Source: Locusta migratoria (Eukaryota > Arthropoda > Insecta > Orthoptera > Acrididae). From it: DNA of 64,000 nt. The stretch is taken from the NCBI GenBank assembly GCA_026315105.1, contig CM048746.1:349187548-349251547 (forward strand), read 5' to 3'. Both the position numbers and the translations under genes were made by a program. Below the pieces are notes generated by a model that had not been told where the DNA came from, did no database searches, and saw nothing but the letters and a program-made list of their open reading frames with translations. Positions 54,208 to 64,000 of this stretch are shown one piece after another (position 1 is the stretch's first letter; each line of letters begins with the position of its first letter).

Positions 54208-55450
54208 CAGGGCTGGGCAAATGCCGTTTCGCGAGCGCGAGCGCTCTCAGCGGCTCACGCGGCCTGCTCGTGGCTCCCCCCCCCCCCCCCCACTCCGCCA
54301 GCCAGCAGTGCCCCCCACTCATACTCGACTAGCCGCGCACCTCACTACACCACGCGGAACCACTCGTTCTCGATAACTTCGAGATGTTGGTTCAAAATCA
54401 TTTTAAATAAATCCAGAATGATGTAAATTAATACTTATTTCTTTTTTGTTCGTAGTACCTCTCCTCTGGAGTGACAACTCTTTTATGTGTATGTTTATCT
54501 TGACAGGAAACTGATAGGCTTTGTGATCATAGAGTTTCTTCCTCTTTATGTATTCTATACATCATAGGAGTTTAGTTATTCCTTTTACTTCCTCCAGGGA
54601 GAAGGTTTTTTTGTTTTACACTTGAGAAATTATACTTATCTTAATAGTTCCTATGTTTTCGCTTCCCGCAGCAGGGATATTTTATTTTCCTTTAGCTTAC
54701 GAATTTTCCCATGTACTTATTTGGTTATTTTTGAGAAGTTCTTTGTTGTACACAACTTCGTTGTGGTACCTGACACAGGCAAGGAACTTTTTCCATTGCT
54801 CTCAGGTCTTGAGTTCTGGAATTTTTTTCCCCTTCAGAATGGTGTCAGTTTTCATCCTTTCCTAAGGACGTAATGAACCTTAATAATTGTTACCATATGA
54901 CCTACCACCCAGTTTCTCGTCATTGTAATGAAGCAGGTTTTTAGTTGCAGAAATTTCAGATTTGTTACATTTTGTTAAAAAAAGAAATCTACACAATTCT
55001 GTGAAAACATAACGTAAAATTTAGAGTAAAAGAGACTTTTTTTAATTCTTTACGTGTATGTCCTATTTGTGGTCACGAAAGTAGGTTTTACAGTGGTTCT
55101 GAACTGTGCTTCATCCTTACATGAGCAACCGTTGCATGGTACAGGATACACAATTTTCGGGTAAGCACTATTAACACTTACATCCCACTCAAACATGCTG
55201 TGGCAGATATGATTGTACCGGTGCCCTTTTCACGGAAGCCGCATCAGCTTGAAACGACCTTATGTGTTTTGTACGTGCAGTAAGTATTTCAGCTTGTCCT
55301 TACTCAACAACGCGCCCTGACAGCTGCACAGTTGCCCCCTTACCCGTGCACTGCTAGCCGCACTGCTGGCTCTCAAGGCCGCTCAGCGCTGCCTTCGCGG
55401 CTCTCGCTGCTCGCGGGCAGCCGCGCGAGCAGCTCTCGTGCCCACCCCTG
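54208..55450. mobile_element. Non-autonomous hAT transposon
   Basis: TIRs CAGGGCTGGGCAAATG (54208) and the complement CAGGGGTGGGCACGAG (ending 55450), with a perfect 8-bp target duplication GTCTAGAT (54200-54207, 55451-55458). The subterminal regions are GC-rich (GCGAGCGCGAGCGCTCTC, CTGCTCGCGGGCAGCCGCG) with a C-run at 54277-54291. The internal part (54430-55300) is AT-rich without recognisable transposase, so transposition would depend on a hAT transposase elsewhere. Confidence 0.88.
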
Positions 55451-55458
55451 GTCTAGAT

Positions 55459-55924
55459 CATAGTACAGATTCTAGGCCACCCTTATTTCGAGGACATTTA
55501 TTTCTTAAATATTGTCTTGACTTTTGTGTTAGGTATTCTCAATTGTCTACTGCACTGTCTCATCGCGTGGATAAATCCAGGGTTGGTAAGACACCTGCTT
55601 GGTTTCATGCGCCCAAATAGTGCGCAACAGCAAGTGTCCTACAACGCACTTGTCTGTATGATGTTCCACTACCTCGTTTGCTGGAGCCTACAACACATTC
55701 TCGCTTTGGTGGGACTGCAAAAAGTGTACGTGACGGGCTCTCTGTATTACACTGTAGCCAAATATGAAACAAAATGGGAAAAGATTTGTTGCTTAAACTT
55801 TTCAAGCCCGAATTTGATCAAATTTTGAACACAAATATTTTTTATATATCACTGCCAATGAATGTAAAGATTATAGAACAATTATCTTTATACGCATAGT
55901 TACCAAAGCTTTGACGAGACTACA
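55459..55924. other. Unassigned sequence
   Basis: ORFs 55517-55828 (plus) and 55605-55805 (minus) have no domain I recognise. Confidence 0.4.
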
Positions 55925-56344
55925 GCTGAGAAGAACATGTACATGGATACTCTGCAAATGACATTGAAGTGCATGGCAGAGGGTTCATCGAACCACTTTT
56001 AAAATATTTCTCTCTAGTTCCACTCTTTAATAACTCGCGGGAAAAAGGAACACCTAAATCTTTCTGTTTCCGATCTGATTTCTCTTATTTTATTAGGATG
56101 GTCATGTCTCCCTATGTAGATGGGTAGTAAAAATATATGTTCACATTCTGAAGAGAAAGTTGATGACAGGAGTTTCGCAGATCGCGTCGCAACAAATAAC
56201 GCCTTTCTTTTAATGATTTCCACCCCATTATTTCCGTGACTCTTTCTCCTCTATATCGCGATAGTACAAAACAAATTGCTCTTCTCTGAATTTTCTCTAA
56301 ATCGTCCGTCAGTCCCACCTGATTTGGATCCCACAATGCGTAAT
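55925..56344 (-). pseudogene. CR1-type LINE 3' end, family 2, copy 3
   Basis: The minus strand reads ALWDPNQVGLTDDLEKIQRR, AICFVLSRYRGERVTEI, MGWKSLKERR and the 3' end shared with 48353. 5'-truncated at 56344, where another LINE fragment begins. Confidence 0.8.
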
Positions 56345-57085
56345 ATGACAGTAGTAGCAGAAACAAAAGAAGAGCTCCAAGTAATGATGGAGAATATTGT
56401 AAGGGTGGGGAAAGAATTCGGAGTGAAAGTGATAAAAAACGGAATAGAAGATGACGCGACCAAATTAATACTAGATGTAAGAAAAGTGCGACAGGTTCAA
56501 CCATTCCAATATGTGGAAAGCTTGATAACTTTCAATGGAAGTCGTACAGAAAAAGTGAGACGTAGAACATACATGGGAAAGAAAGCGTTTTGGAGAGTGA
56601 AAGATTTACTGTCAACCAGGATCATCACCATTAATCTCCTGAAGAGGTTCGACAAATGTTTGTGAGGAGCGTATTGTCTTGTGGTTCTGAAACTTGAACT
56701 GTCAGACAGAAAGAACAAAAATGTTTTGAAAGTTTTGAAATGTATCTTTGGAGAATAATGGAGCAAGTGAAATAGACCGGCGGAATGAGAAATGTGCTAT
56801 TGTGCATGGTTAAAAGAGGAGAAAAACATCTTGGCTAAGCCGCATATTACGCAGGAATTGTCTATCGAAGAGGATAATGCAGAGAAAAGTAGAAGGAAAA
56901 TGACGGAGAGGAAGAAGAAGGTTTGCTATGCTCACGGATGAGAAGAAAGAAAGAAGGTACAAGAAAATGAAGAAGGATGCCCAGGAGCCAATAAAAGAGG
57001 ATGCCTAGGACATAAGGACATGGAATATGTCCAGTTGATACCTGTCTAAGGTCAGATTTTCTGAAAGAAGAAGACACCGTAGCCA
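56345..57085 (+). pseudogene. RTE-like LINE, RT thumb and C-terminus
   Basis: Begins just after the catalytic box: MTVVAETKEELQVMMENIVR, GKEFGVKV, FQYVESLITFNG, GKKAFWRVKDLLSTR, NLLKRFDKCL, then (after shifts) LSDRKNKNVLKV and KPHIT...LSIEEDNAEK. The end resembles the KRGRPR-type tail, degraded. Its start abuts the CR1 fragment at 56344 with no gap. Confidence 0.7.
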
Positions 57086-57106
57086 ATAGAGGCCTCGTAC
57101 AAGCTC

Positions 57107-57292
57107 GAAATGTTTTTGGTTAAGGATGGGGAAATAAATCGGCCGTGCCCTTTTAAAGGAACAATCCCTAAATTTGCCTGGATCGATTTAGGGGAATTAC
57201 AGAAAACCAATTTCTGCATGGCTGGAGGTGGTTTTGTACCACCGTCCTGCTGAACGCAAATTCCATGTTGTTCCACTACGCCAGCTCACTCA
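57107..57292 (-). repeat. tRNA-derived SINE (family C)
   Basis: Minus-strand head GAGTGAGCTGGCGTAGTGGA and a degenerate B box, then the body GGTTTTCTGTAATTCCCCTA ... AAAGGGCACGGCCGATTTA ... CCCCATCCTTAACC. Recognised from memory as a widespread locust SINE. Confidence 0.7.
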
Positions 57293-57859
57293 GTGAAATT
57301 CACAAGCAGGTGAAAACGCGATGTGAACTGAGAAACATGAGAAGTGCATTTTCTCGTTAATGTGTAACTCAATTTTGACGTTTGCATCTTTAATATTCGA
57401 ACGAAAAGTTGGGCTTTGCAGTTTGATTGTGGCTATCAATATCCTTTCTAGACATACTGAATTCCATTACCTTTAAATAATAGGGCAAATTCGTTAGAAA
57501 CCTTCGATGCAAGTACTTTGGAAGTGCTGGTGACATTTGTCGAATGCTATGGAATGAGAAAAGGATACTTGTTATTGGCATCGACAGTAATTAACCAACA
57601 GTCAGAGCTGTTGCACGATATATCTGCTTGTGGACATGAGAACAAGTCTTATCGCAGAGCTCCCAGACTATCTGCATATGCGTGATAGTGGACAATCAGA
57701 TGTACTATCTGTTTTTCTAATCTACTCCACAAGCAATGCTGGCGTGCTATGTTTCGTGCTTATCATCCCCCTGTGATTGTGTAGATTATTTAACACTTTC
57801 TGTTGCAATGATGCGGAAATTACCATTGATGTGAATCTTCATATTTTCTCGGCGTATTT
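57293..57859. other. Unassigned sequence
   Basis: No recognisable feature. Confidence 0.4.
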
Positions 57860-57900
57860 CAATATTAATAAAATTACAGGTATTCAGCCATTTATTTCTT

Positions 57901-57947
57901 ACTGCTAATATTTCGGCTGTGTATCGTTCATCCATCATCAGAGCGAT
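57901..57947 (-). ncRNA. Hammerhead-like motif (left arm)
   Basis: Perfect CTGATGA on the minus strand (57935-57941), a stem II hairpin GGATG...CAGCC, GAAA, then TATTAGC. Confidence 0.5.
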
Positions 57948-58448
57948 TCTAAGACAACTGGCCTGTCGCCAAAGTGTTTCCTTGCACCTTCCATACTGTA
58001 AAAGCGTAGCAAATCTGCGGCATTGATGTATAAGGCCTGCTACAACCCCGATAATAGGCCATAATAACAGGCCATAATAAGGGTTATGAGAACAGATATT
58101 AACGTCTATATCATTTTTCTGGGAGTCGGATTTTAGAGAAGCCTTTGAATTTCGGCTAGGGAGTAACTTAATTAAACGGGATGATGGTTTTGTTCTTGAT
58201 AAAATTTGTAAACCGGCACTCACAACTGAAAGCAATCAAAGACAATGGCAGTGTGATTACATATACTCTCCAAAGCTAGCATTACGGCTTCGTACTTCTC
58301 TACCGTCGAAGTTAACCACAGGTTATGATTGTATATGATCTCCATGGAGGGCGCTACAGCCTTATACATTTATGCCGTCGGTTTACTTCGCTTTTACAGT
58401 GTAGAAGGTGGACGGAAATTCTACCGACCGTTAGGCTGTCTTAGTATC

Positions 58449-58490
58449 GCTCTGATGATGCCTGAACGATACTTAGCCGAAATATTGGCA
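58449..58490 (+). ncRNA. Hammerhead-like motif (right arm)
   Basis: Perfect CTGATGA (58452-58458), a TGCC...AGCC hairpin region, GAAATATTGGC. Stem II is imperfect. Confidence 0.5.
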
Positions 58491-58737
58491 ATAAGAGATA
58501 AATGGTTACGACTGTATACCTGTATTTTAATTTATAATCACTATTGATGTTTGTTCATAGGAATTTAAAACAGTATCGCATCATTGAGAAAAGTCAGAGC
58601 GTTCTGATGCACGAAATATCAAAATACAAGAGCAAAAATACTTTTTGGAGGTCGCGGCCAGGCTTTGAGAATGTAATGTTTGAAAAATCTCGATGTTTAG
58701 TCTTGTTAAGTGCCTTGGTCACACCGACACAAACATA

Positions 58738-59504
58738 CAAGGCGTATTTTTATTTATTTATTTATTGTACGTAATTAAGGACCGTTTTGAAGTTAAAAAA
58801 GACGTCCTAAGATATCAATAATTTTATGAGCACTGGGTACCTACATCTGTTGTCTACGCACTGATGCCATCACAGTCTGATTCTTCCTTGTTTACGTTGT
58901 GTACTGGGTATTTAAGATGCCTCCGATAATAGAGTCCCGCCGACTGTGAAGTACGGCCTGTAATAAGATTTCTTAGTGCTAAAGACCTAAAATTGGTCGA
59001 TATTCATCTTGAGATCTGTGCATTTTACAGAGAAAACATGACTGATGGAATGGTAAGAGCGTGAGTAAGAGCATTTGAAGATGGCCGCACAAATGTGCGT
59101 GATGAACAACGGAGTGAGCGTCCTTCGGTCGTTAAACAAAGTTTGGTGCACGAAGTGGACAATAAGGGGAGAAAAAACAGACGCTTTACGATTTCCTCCT
59201 TGCGGAATGACTTTCTTAATGTTTGTCGTAGAATTTTTTATGGCATTGTGACCGAGAAAAACGATGACGAAGTCAAAACATTTGAGATGCAGTCATTGAC
59301 AAGTCAGGCGGCAGACTTCTATAAGGGGGATATTCAAAAACTGGTACAACGTTATGACAAGTGCCTCAATACTGACGAAAATTATGCAGAAAAGTAGATT
59401 AAGGTACAGGCTTTCATGTAAAAATAAAATTATTGATATATCTTAGCAAGTTTTTTTTATTATTATTATTTAAAAAAGTTACTTACTTAGAAAAACACGC
59501 CTCG
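58738..59504 (+). mobile_element. Mariner-type transposon, large internal deletion
   Basis: TIRs CAAGGCGTATTTTTA (58738) and the complement of CGAGGCGTGTTTTTC (ending 59504), flanked by TA. 767 bp in total. Confidence 0.8.
58985..59400 (+). pseudogene. Mariner transposase, N- and C-terminal ends joined
   Basis: N-terminal part: LVDIHLEICAFYRENMTDGM, VRAFEDGRTNVRDEQRSERP and SLVHEVDNKGRKNRRFTISS (DNA-binding/HTH region), then LRNDFLNVCRRIFYGIVTEK. The frame passes directly to FEMQSLTSQAADFYKGDIQK and LVQRYDKCLN (family C-terminus). The whole catalytic DDD domain is missing. The open frame from 59095 to 59397 (100 codons) is preserved across the junction; a stop lies at about 59064. Confidence 0.8.
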
Positions 59505-60075
59505 TATCTTTCTGGCTGTTCCTTCGATTTATAACAATGTACTATAATAAACTATTCGGAAGGCTCTCGATCTGGATTCTGTTTACTTGGAAAATAAAGT
59601 CCCTACCATGTGGCAAGTTACTGTTCCTACTGGCAGCCGGTTGTATCGTCTGTGGCGAAGAGGCTAAGACACGGAGCGTGTGGCGCGGCAGCGTTGCCTA
59701 CATGTATCCGAGTTGATGGTCTACAGCAGTATTTTTCGATCTAAGTCTTGTTTGGGGGGTCGCCGTCACAGGAGGAAATACTTATACTGTAAAATACCTA
59801 GCGGATCAGCAATACAAAGCGTATGTCTAAGTGAAATTTATTTCATGTTAAAATTACCTTGTCCCTTGTGTAACATTAATTATGAATTGAATTAGATGAT
59901 AAATTGTTTTATAATAGTGTGTTAATGATGAATAAGCGCAATGCCAGAAAACTGTTTTCGGGAACATCGATAGGTGAGACACCATGATACAATAAGTAAT
60001 TATGAAAAATTCGAAATAAATCTATTTAGGATTACATGACATAGTCGGGTTTGAAGGCGATCTGATCGTTTTATA
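59505..60075. other. Unassigned sequence
   Basis: No domain-bearing ORF and no repeat recognised. Confidence 0.4.
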
Positions 60076-60391
60076 GTTTTCAGAATAAAAAACCACGATC
60101 GCACATTAATTAATAATTTATTAAATGATGACCGGTTTCGGTGCACTGTGTCACCATCATCTGGTCTCATATATGTTATAAGCTGGTCATCTTGATAAAA
60201 AAAATTGGTTATAAAGTAACAAGTGCAACATTTATATAGCGACTAAGTGCAATGTTGCACTTTTTATTTTATACCCATTTTTTTTAACAACATGACCAGC
60301 TTATAACGTCTATGAGACCAGATGATGGTGACACAGTGCATGTCATCTTATAAATTATTAATGTGCGATCTTGGCTTTTTATTTTGAAAAC
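60076..60391. mobile_element. 316-bp inverted-repeat element with hammerhead cores
   Basis: Arms of about 145 bp, 60076-60230 and 60250-60391 (GTTTTCAGAATAAAAA..., CGATCGCACATTAAT..., CCAGCTTATAAC and complements), close over a short loop containing GTGCAAC/GTTGCAC. No coding sequence. Confidence 0.78.
60126..60170 (-). ncRNA. Hammerhead-like motif (left arm)
   Basis: Minus strand: CAGATGA (60157-60163, one change from CUGAUGA), a GGTG...CACC hairpin, GAAA, palindromic ACCGGT, GTC. The right-arm copy (60318-60345) has lost GAAACCGG by deletion. Confidence 0.6.
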
Positions 60392-60778
60392 TAATAAATC
60401 TAATTATTTACAAATTGTCTATACAGTTGGGCCTTTCTTAATGAGCAAAATTCGCTTTTGAGTTTTGCCTGAAATACGAAACACTTGTTACGCAAAATAG
60501 GAAATCATGTAAAATAGGATAATATGTTCCTTTCCAAAAATTAAACAAAAAAATTGTCCAAGGATTTAAAAGAAAGCTGGGGCAAAAGAAAATCCCTTGA
60601 GATAACGTAGTTTTGTTAAAGGTTCGTGAGGACGGGGGAGGGGCACCAGAATATATTTTTATGGAAGGAGATCGCCGGAATATTTTTCCTTGGAAGGGGT
60701 GCCATTTTCTAAAAGGTTAAAAATCACTGCTCTATTGCTTCTATCGTTTGTCCGGCTGGTCGAGGCGGAACTTGCCAA
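60392..60778. other. Unassigned sequence
   Basis: No recognisable feature. Confidence 0.4.
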
Positions 60779-60962
60779 CAACGTCTAGATACAACGCTTC
60801 ACAAGTCTGTGTCACGTGACACCTATAGACCGCGATCGCTAGCTGACTGGCTGGCCGCTACAAGGCAGTGGGCTGTGCCCCAGCGGCCAGCCTGTCAGCT
60901 AGCGATGGCGGCCTATAGGTGTCACGTGACACAGACTTGTGAGGCGTTCTGTCTAGACGATG
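60779..60962. repeat. Near-perfect 180-bp palindrome
   Basis: Arms of about 88 bp: CGTCTAGA, ACAAGTCTGTGTCACGTGAC, ACCTATAG, CGATCGCTAGCTGAC and GGCTGGCCGCT are mirrored around about 60870. GC-rich, with CACGTGAC E-box-like sites in both arms. Overlapping ORF 60809-61093 is a by-product. Confidence 0.85.
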
Positions 60963-61095
60963 TTGAACTTGCCCGTCGGCTGCTCCGTGAGGCCAGAAAT
61001 AGCCGGGCCGCAGTGGTGCAGTGGATACACGAGGAGGTCCGCTACGGTTATCAGGCTTATAACAATGCTAGCAAAATCTCCAACTATCACTGACG

Positions 61096-61325
61096 GTGCT
61101 AGAACTCCATTTTAATATGACGCGTTTCGGAAATATTTCCGCCATCAAATATTCATCTGCTTTGTGTGACAGTTACACGTAGACAGTTGTAATGACACAG
61201 GTGTTCAAAAAGCTGTTCATTGCACAATCTACATCTATATACGGGTAGCTGTCGCTCACAAAACAGAGGAATACCTGACGACGGAAACATTACCGAAACG
61301 CATCTTATCAACATCATGCTGTAGC
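61096..61325. mobile_element. Diverged inverted-repeat element with hammerhead cores
   Basis: Arms of about 75 bp, 61096-61173 and 61245-61325, are inverted but diverged. The left core on minus reads TTGATGG, CGGAA/TTCCG stem II, GAAA, palindromic ACGCGT, GTC. The right core (61274 on) reads CTGACGA, an ACGG/ACCG hairpin and GAAACGCATC. Confidence 0.5.
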
Positions 61326-61629
61326 TATCCAGATTCTCTGCAGCACTGTGATTAATTTTATCATGGTCGCCTGCCTTTTAAGCGACTTCACGTCGCGTAT
61401 ACAATACATTGGTTGTATTGACAGCAGTTTTGCCATGCCCCTAAGGTCAATTACGAAATTTGATCGTATCCGCATTGTTACTTTTTGTCACGAGAAATTT
61501 TCATAAAGGGATTTTCAGATGCGTCGAGTTACCTAAAGCCATGTTGTTTGGATGTGTAGGAGGTACTGAAATACAGGAACACTTACCTCAATCTAGCCTC
61601 CCGAAAGCTACCACAGCAACTGATGACTG
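61326..61629. other. Unassigned sequence
   Basis: No recognisable feature. Confidence 0.4.
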
Positions 61630-62545
61630 TTCTTATTTTTCTTGTCTACCGTTCCATTCTCTGATAGCACGCGGGAAAAAGGCACATCTACATCGTTCTG
61701 TTTCTATCTGATTTCTCTTATTTTATTATGATGATCATGTCTCCCTATGTTCGAGACATCATGCTACCAAAATATGTTCGCATTCGAAGGAAAAAGTTGG
61801 TGAAAGAAATTTCACAAATAAATTTCACCTTTCTTTAAATGGTTTCCGTCCCAACTCGCGCATCATTGCCAAGACTCTCTCTCCCCTGTATCGCCATAAT
61901 ACAAAACGAGCTGCCCTTCTCTGACCTTTCTCTATATCCTTTGTCAGTCCACTTGATGGGGATCCCATAATGCGTAGCAATACTCCAAAATAGTGTAGCG
62001 TAGTTTCTTTAATAGAACTGTTGCATTTTCTATGTTTCCTACCAATGAAATGTAGCCTTTGGTTTGCCTTCTATTCAATATTTTCTATCTGTTCTCTTCG
62101 GTTACAGTTGAAGTAATTGTTATGTTTAGATATTTAGTTGAATTTATGGCCCGTAGGTTTGTTTTATAATGTAAATAAAGTCTAACCGATTTCTTTTAGT
62201 GCTCATATTTAGCGTCAATTGCCAATTCGCATCATGCAGATAGCTTATCTAAAACATTTTGCTATTGCTTTAGATCTTTTAGTGACTTTAGTAACCGATT
62301 AATTACAGCATCCACGAACGGTCTAAGAGAGCTGCTCACTCCTAAATCGCTAAGGTAAGGAACAGTAGGGGGTCCTATAACACTTCCCTGTGGAACGCCA
62401 GATGTGACTTCTGTTCTACAACGTACTGTGTCCTTTCTGGCAGATAATTTCGAATTTCCATAAGCATGCAATTTCTTTAGACTCGTCAAAATTAGCATCA
62501 CGTCTAACAAGCAAATGAGACTGCCATCGGCCTTCAACCAATCAT
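61630..62545 (-). pseudogene. CR1-type LINE, family 2, copy 4
   Basis: Minus strand: EVTSGVPQGSVIGPP (RT motif, ORF 62537-62262), SLRPFVDAVINRLLKSLKDL (decayed FADD region), then the C-terminal half and 3' UTR parallel to 48353-49165. Many small deletions; the terminal simple-repeat tail is missing. Confidence 0.75.
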
Positions 62546-62579
62546 CAGAGACGTTTTAGGATGCAGCCTGATCAGACTG

Positions 62580-62990
62580 AACGACATAGGTACACCGTCC
62601 AGTGAGCGGAGGTAGGTGGAGGTACCCTGATGTTTTGGGGTGGCATTGCGTGTGGCCACGGTGGTCGTGGAAGGCAATCAGATACGTACAGAGAGGACAG
62701 CTTCCCACATGCTTTGTACCCATATAGACAGCATTTCAGTGTACGATAATTCTCGCGCTCTTCGAGCACATCTTATAAAAGCTTTACTTCATAATGACGA
62801 CGTCTAAAGATCATAATAGCTAGCATGTTATCCCTATCGAATATATCTGGGATGTTTTCGGACAAGACGACGCACCAACCAGTCAGAGATATACACCGAT
62901 TAACTTTTGGGGAGTAGGACAATCTCGACGATCAGTGTTACCGCGTATTAGGGTCTCTGCTGTATGCTGCAATCCGAAACACAAATTCAG
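62580..62990 (+). pseudogene. Tc1-like transposase fragment
   Basis: Shifted frames give GGTLMFWGGIACGHGG (family VMVWGGI), a D-N-RAL-like segment (VYDNSRALRAHLIKALL) and LSNISGMFSDKTTHQPVRDI (family NPIEHIWD-LG). The catalytic DD pair is degraded and both termini are missing. No TIRs found. Confidence 0.55.
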
Positions 62991-64000
62991 AATGTATACT
63001 GTATTGCGCTACATCTCGTCAATGTCTATTTTCATGAGCAATAAACAGAACTAAAATTTTTATATATCTCTAGAAGCCTCTATAATCAAGGTGAAGGGAC
63101 ACTACTTTTTGGTGTGTATTTTTATCTTCTCGCTGTTCGACGAAACTGATCATCCCATTTATGCATCCAAATGACATACTCGCAATATTACTACTTACTA
63201 AGGTAAAAGTTCCTGTATGTATTGCGTGCACGATTATTCTAAAACCGAGTAACTAGTAGCTGATATCCACCTGGTGAGACGTTTAGCACGGCTATCTGTC
63301 CTGACATCATTCTTCCCCTTTTAGTTCATAGTTTTACGTACTGGCAGCTCCGTTTCCTTTCCAAGTTTTGACAATCGTAGTATGCTTTGTACGTAACTTA
63401 AATGTCAATAAAGCCCATAAAAACAACGTGAAGACACGTAAATGTGTACATGTGCATCATATACAATTGCATTAAAAATAATTAAGTTGATGAAAATTAA
63501 ACGGAACGATGTAGAGGGGCCTGCGATCCACTAAATAAATAAATAAATAAAATGAAATAAAAAATTAAAAAAAATTGTTCCCACATGTGATATAGACTGT
63601 CACTATCCTGCGTATTAGTAAGAATAGAACCGCCACAATTCCTACACAAATTATAATAATTATATTTTTTTATGTCATCACCTGTTTTTCTGATGTAGAC
63701 AAAACTCTTGCGTTGATCAGCTTCTTCACAGTATCAATTTTGTCCTGAAACTATTGCAGTTGGCTGTCTCGGTTTTTCGTAGTAAATGGAAGTAATTGCT
63801 GCATGTTTGATTTCTATTTATTATTTCCGAAAATCTAATTTCCATCGGTATTAAACATTTGATACTACAATCACTGAGACTGAGCCAACCAAAGACTGTG
63901 CTAAACTATGCCAGACTGTGGTTCCTCGCACTCGTATACTAGGTTCTACTAAGTTCCAGAAAACAGTTCGTACAATCATATTCCTGAATTATGCTTTCGT
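62991..64000. other. Unassigned AT-rich sequence
   Basis: A short (AAAT)n at 63533-63557. No ORF above background. Confidence 0.45.

Larger units (their letters stand above)
57860..58540. mobile_element. Inverted-repeat element with hammerhead cores
   Basis: Arms 57860-58040 and 58350-58540 (TACAGGTATTCAGCCATTTA and complement, TTTTACAGT/ACTGTAAAA, GGCTGTCTTAGTATCGCTCT and complement). The 300-bp centre carries a minus ORF (58235 leftward: SSRLIKLLPSRNSKASLKSD) that I cannot assign. A core lies in each arm. Confidence 0.7.

Noticed and set aside
54097..54426. 109-codon ORF
   Set aside because: It crosses the hAT left end and its C-run; no domain.
60809..61093. 94-codon ORF
   Set aside because: It runs through a palindrome and into unrelated sequence.
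1..64000. CRISPR arrays, operons, bacterial genes
   Set aside because: No regularly spaced repeats of that type and no prokaryotic gene organisation; the window is eukaryotic repeat-rich DNA.

Overview
This is a gene-poor stretch of a large animal genome. The many tRNA-derived SINEs, CR1, RTE, Jockey-like, L1/Tx1-like and Penelope-like retroelements, and mariner/Tc1/hAT DNA transposons suggest an orthopteran insect. The dominant SINE consensus, with its conserved tail (TAAGTAGTTTGTAAG ... GGGACTGATGACC), is one I associate with Schistocerca locusts; that assignment is from memory. I found no convincing host protein-coding exon, no functional tRNA or rRNA gene, and nothing prokaryotic. The only long intact ORF is ORF2 of an L1/Tx1-type LINE (11676-15008, minus).

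Layout. 0.6-5 kb: a CR1 3' fragment, an imperfect tandem repeat, a fold-back element with opposed tRNA-like modules, and SINE fragments. 5.7-9.6 kb: a Penelope-like element (PLE) cluster with two opposed GIY-YIG fragments, then a palindromic MITE (7391-9644) containing a second PLE with inverted pseudo-LTRs. 9.8-10.3 kb: a CpG-rich island, the best candidate for host sequence. 10.3-17 kb: a fold-back element carrying two opposed tRNA-like modules, one of them split by a near full-length LINE. 17-18.1 kb: a 1.1 kb AT-rich palindrome. 20.7-23.7 kb: an RTE-type LINE whose catalytic FADD box is interrupted by a small repeat. 25.6-30.2 kb: a mariner exploded by SINE, LINE and MITE insertions. 31-34 kb: a second tRNA-module fold-back, a ribozyme-bearing inverted element and a hAT/ZBED-like pseudogene. 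38-46 kb: two CR1 copies, a dead RTE and a Ty3/gypsy fragment interrupted by CR1 that is itself interrupted by a SINE. 46-64 kb: more SINEs, CR1 fragments, deleted mariners, a non-autonomous hAT with a perfect 8-bp target duplication, a Tc1 fragment and four further inverted-repeat elements with hammerhead-like cores.

The strongest unifying signal is a set of hammerhead-ribozyme-like cores (a CUGAUGA-like box, a stem II hairpin, GAAA, a short usually palindromic stem III, GUH) at nine loci. In seven of them the cores sit in inverted pairs, the architecture expected of Penelope pseudo-LTRs; most of these elements are very short and lack coding capacity. The second signal is three palindromic elements whose arms each carry a tRNA-like Pol III module pointing outward from the centre; in two of them another retroelement has landed inside a tRNA-like module.
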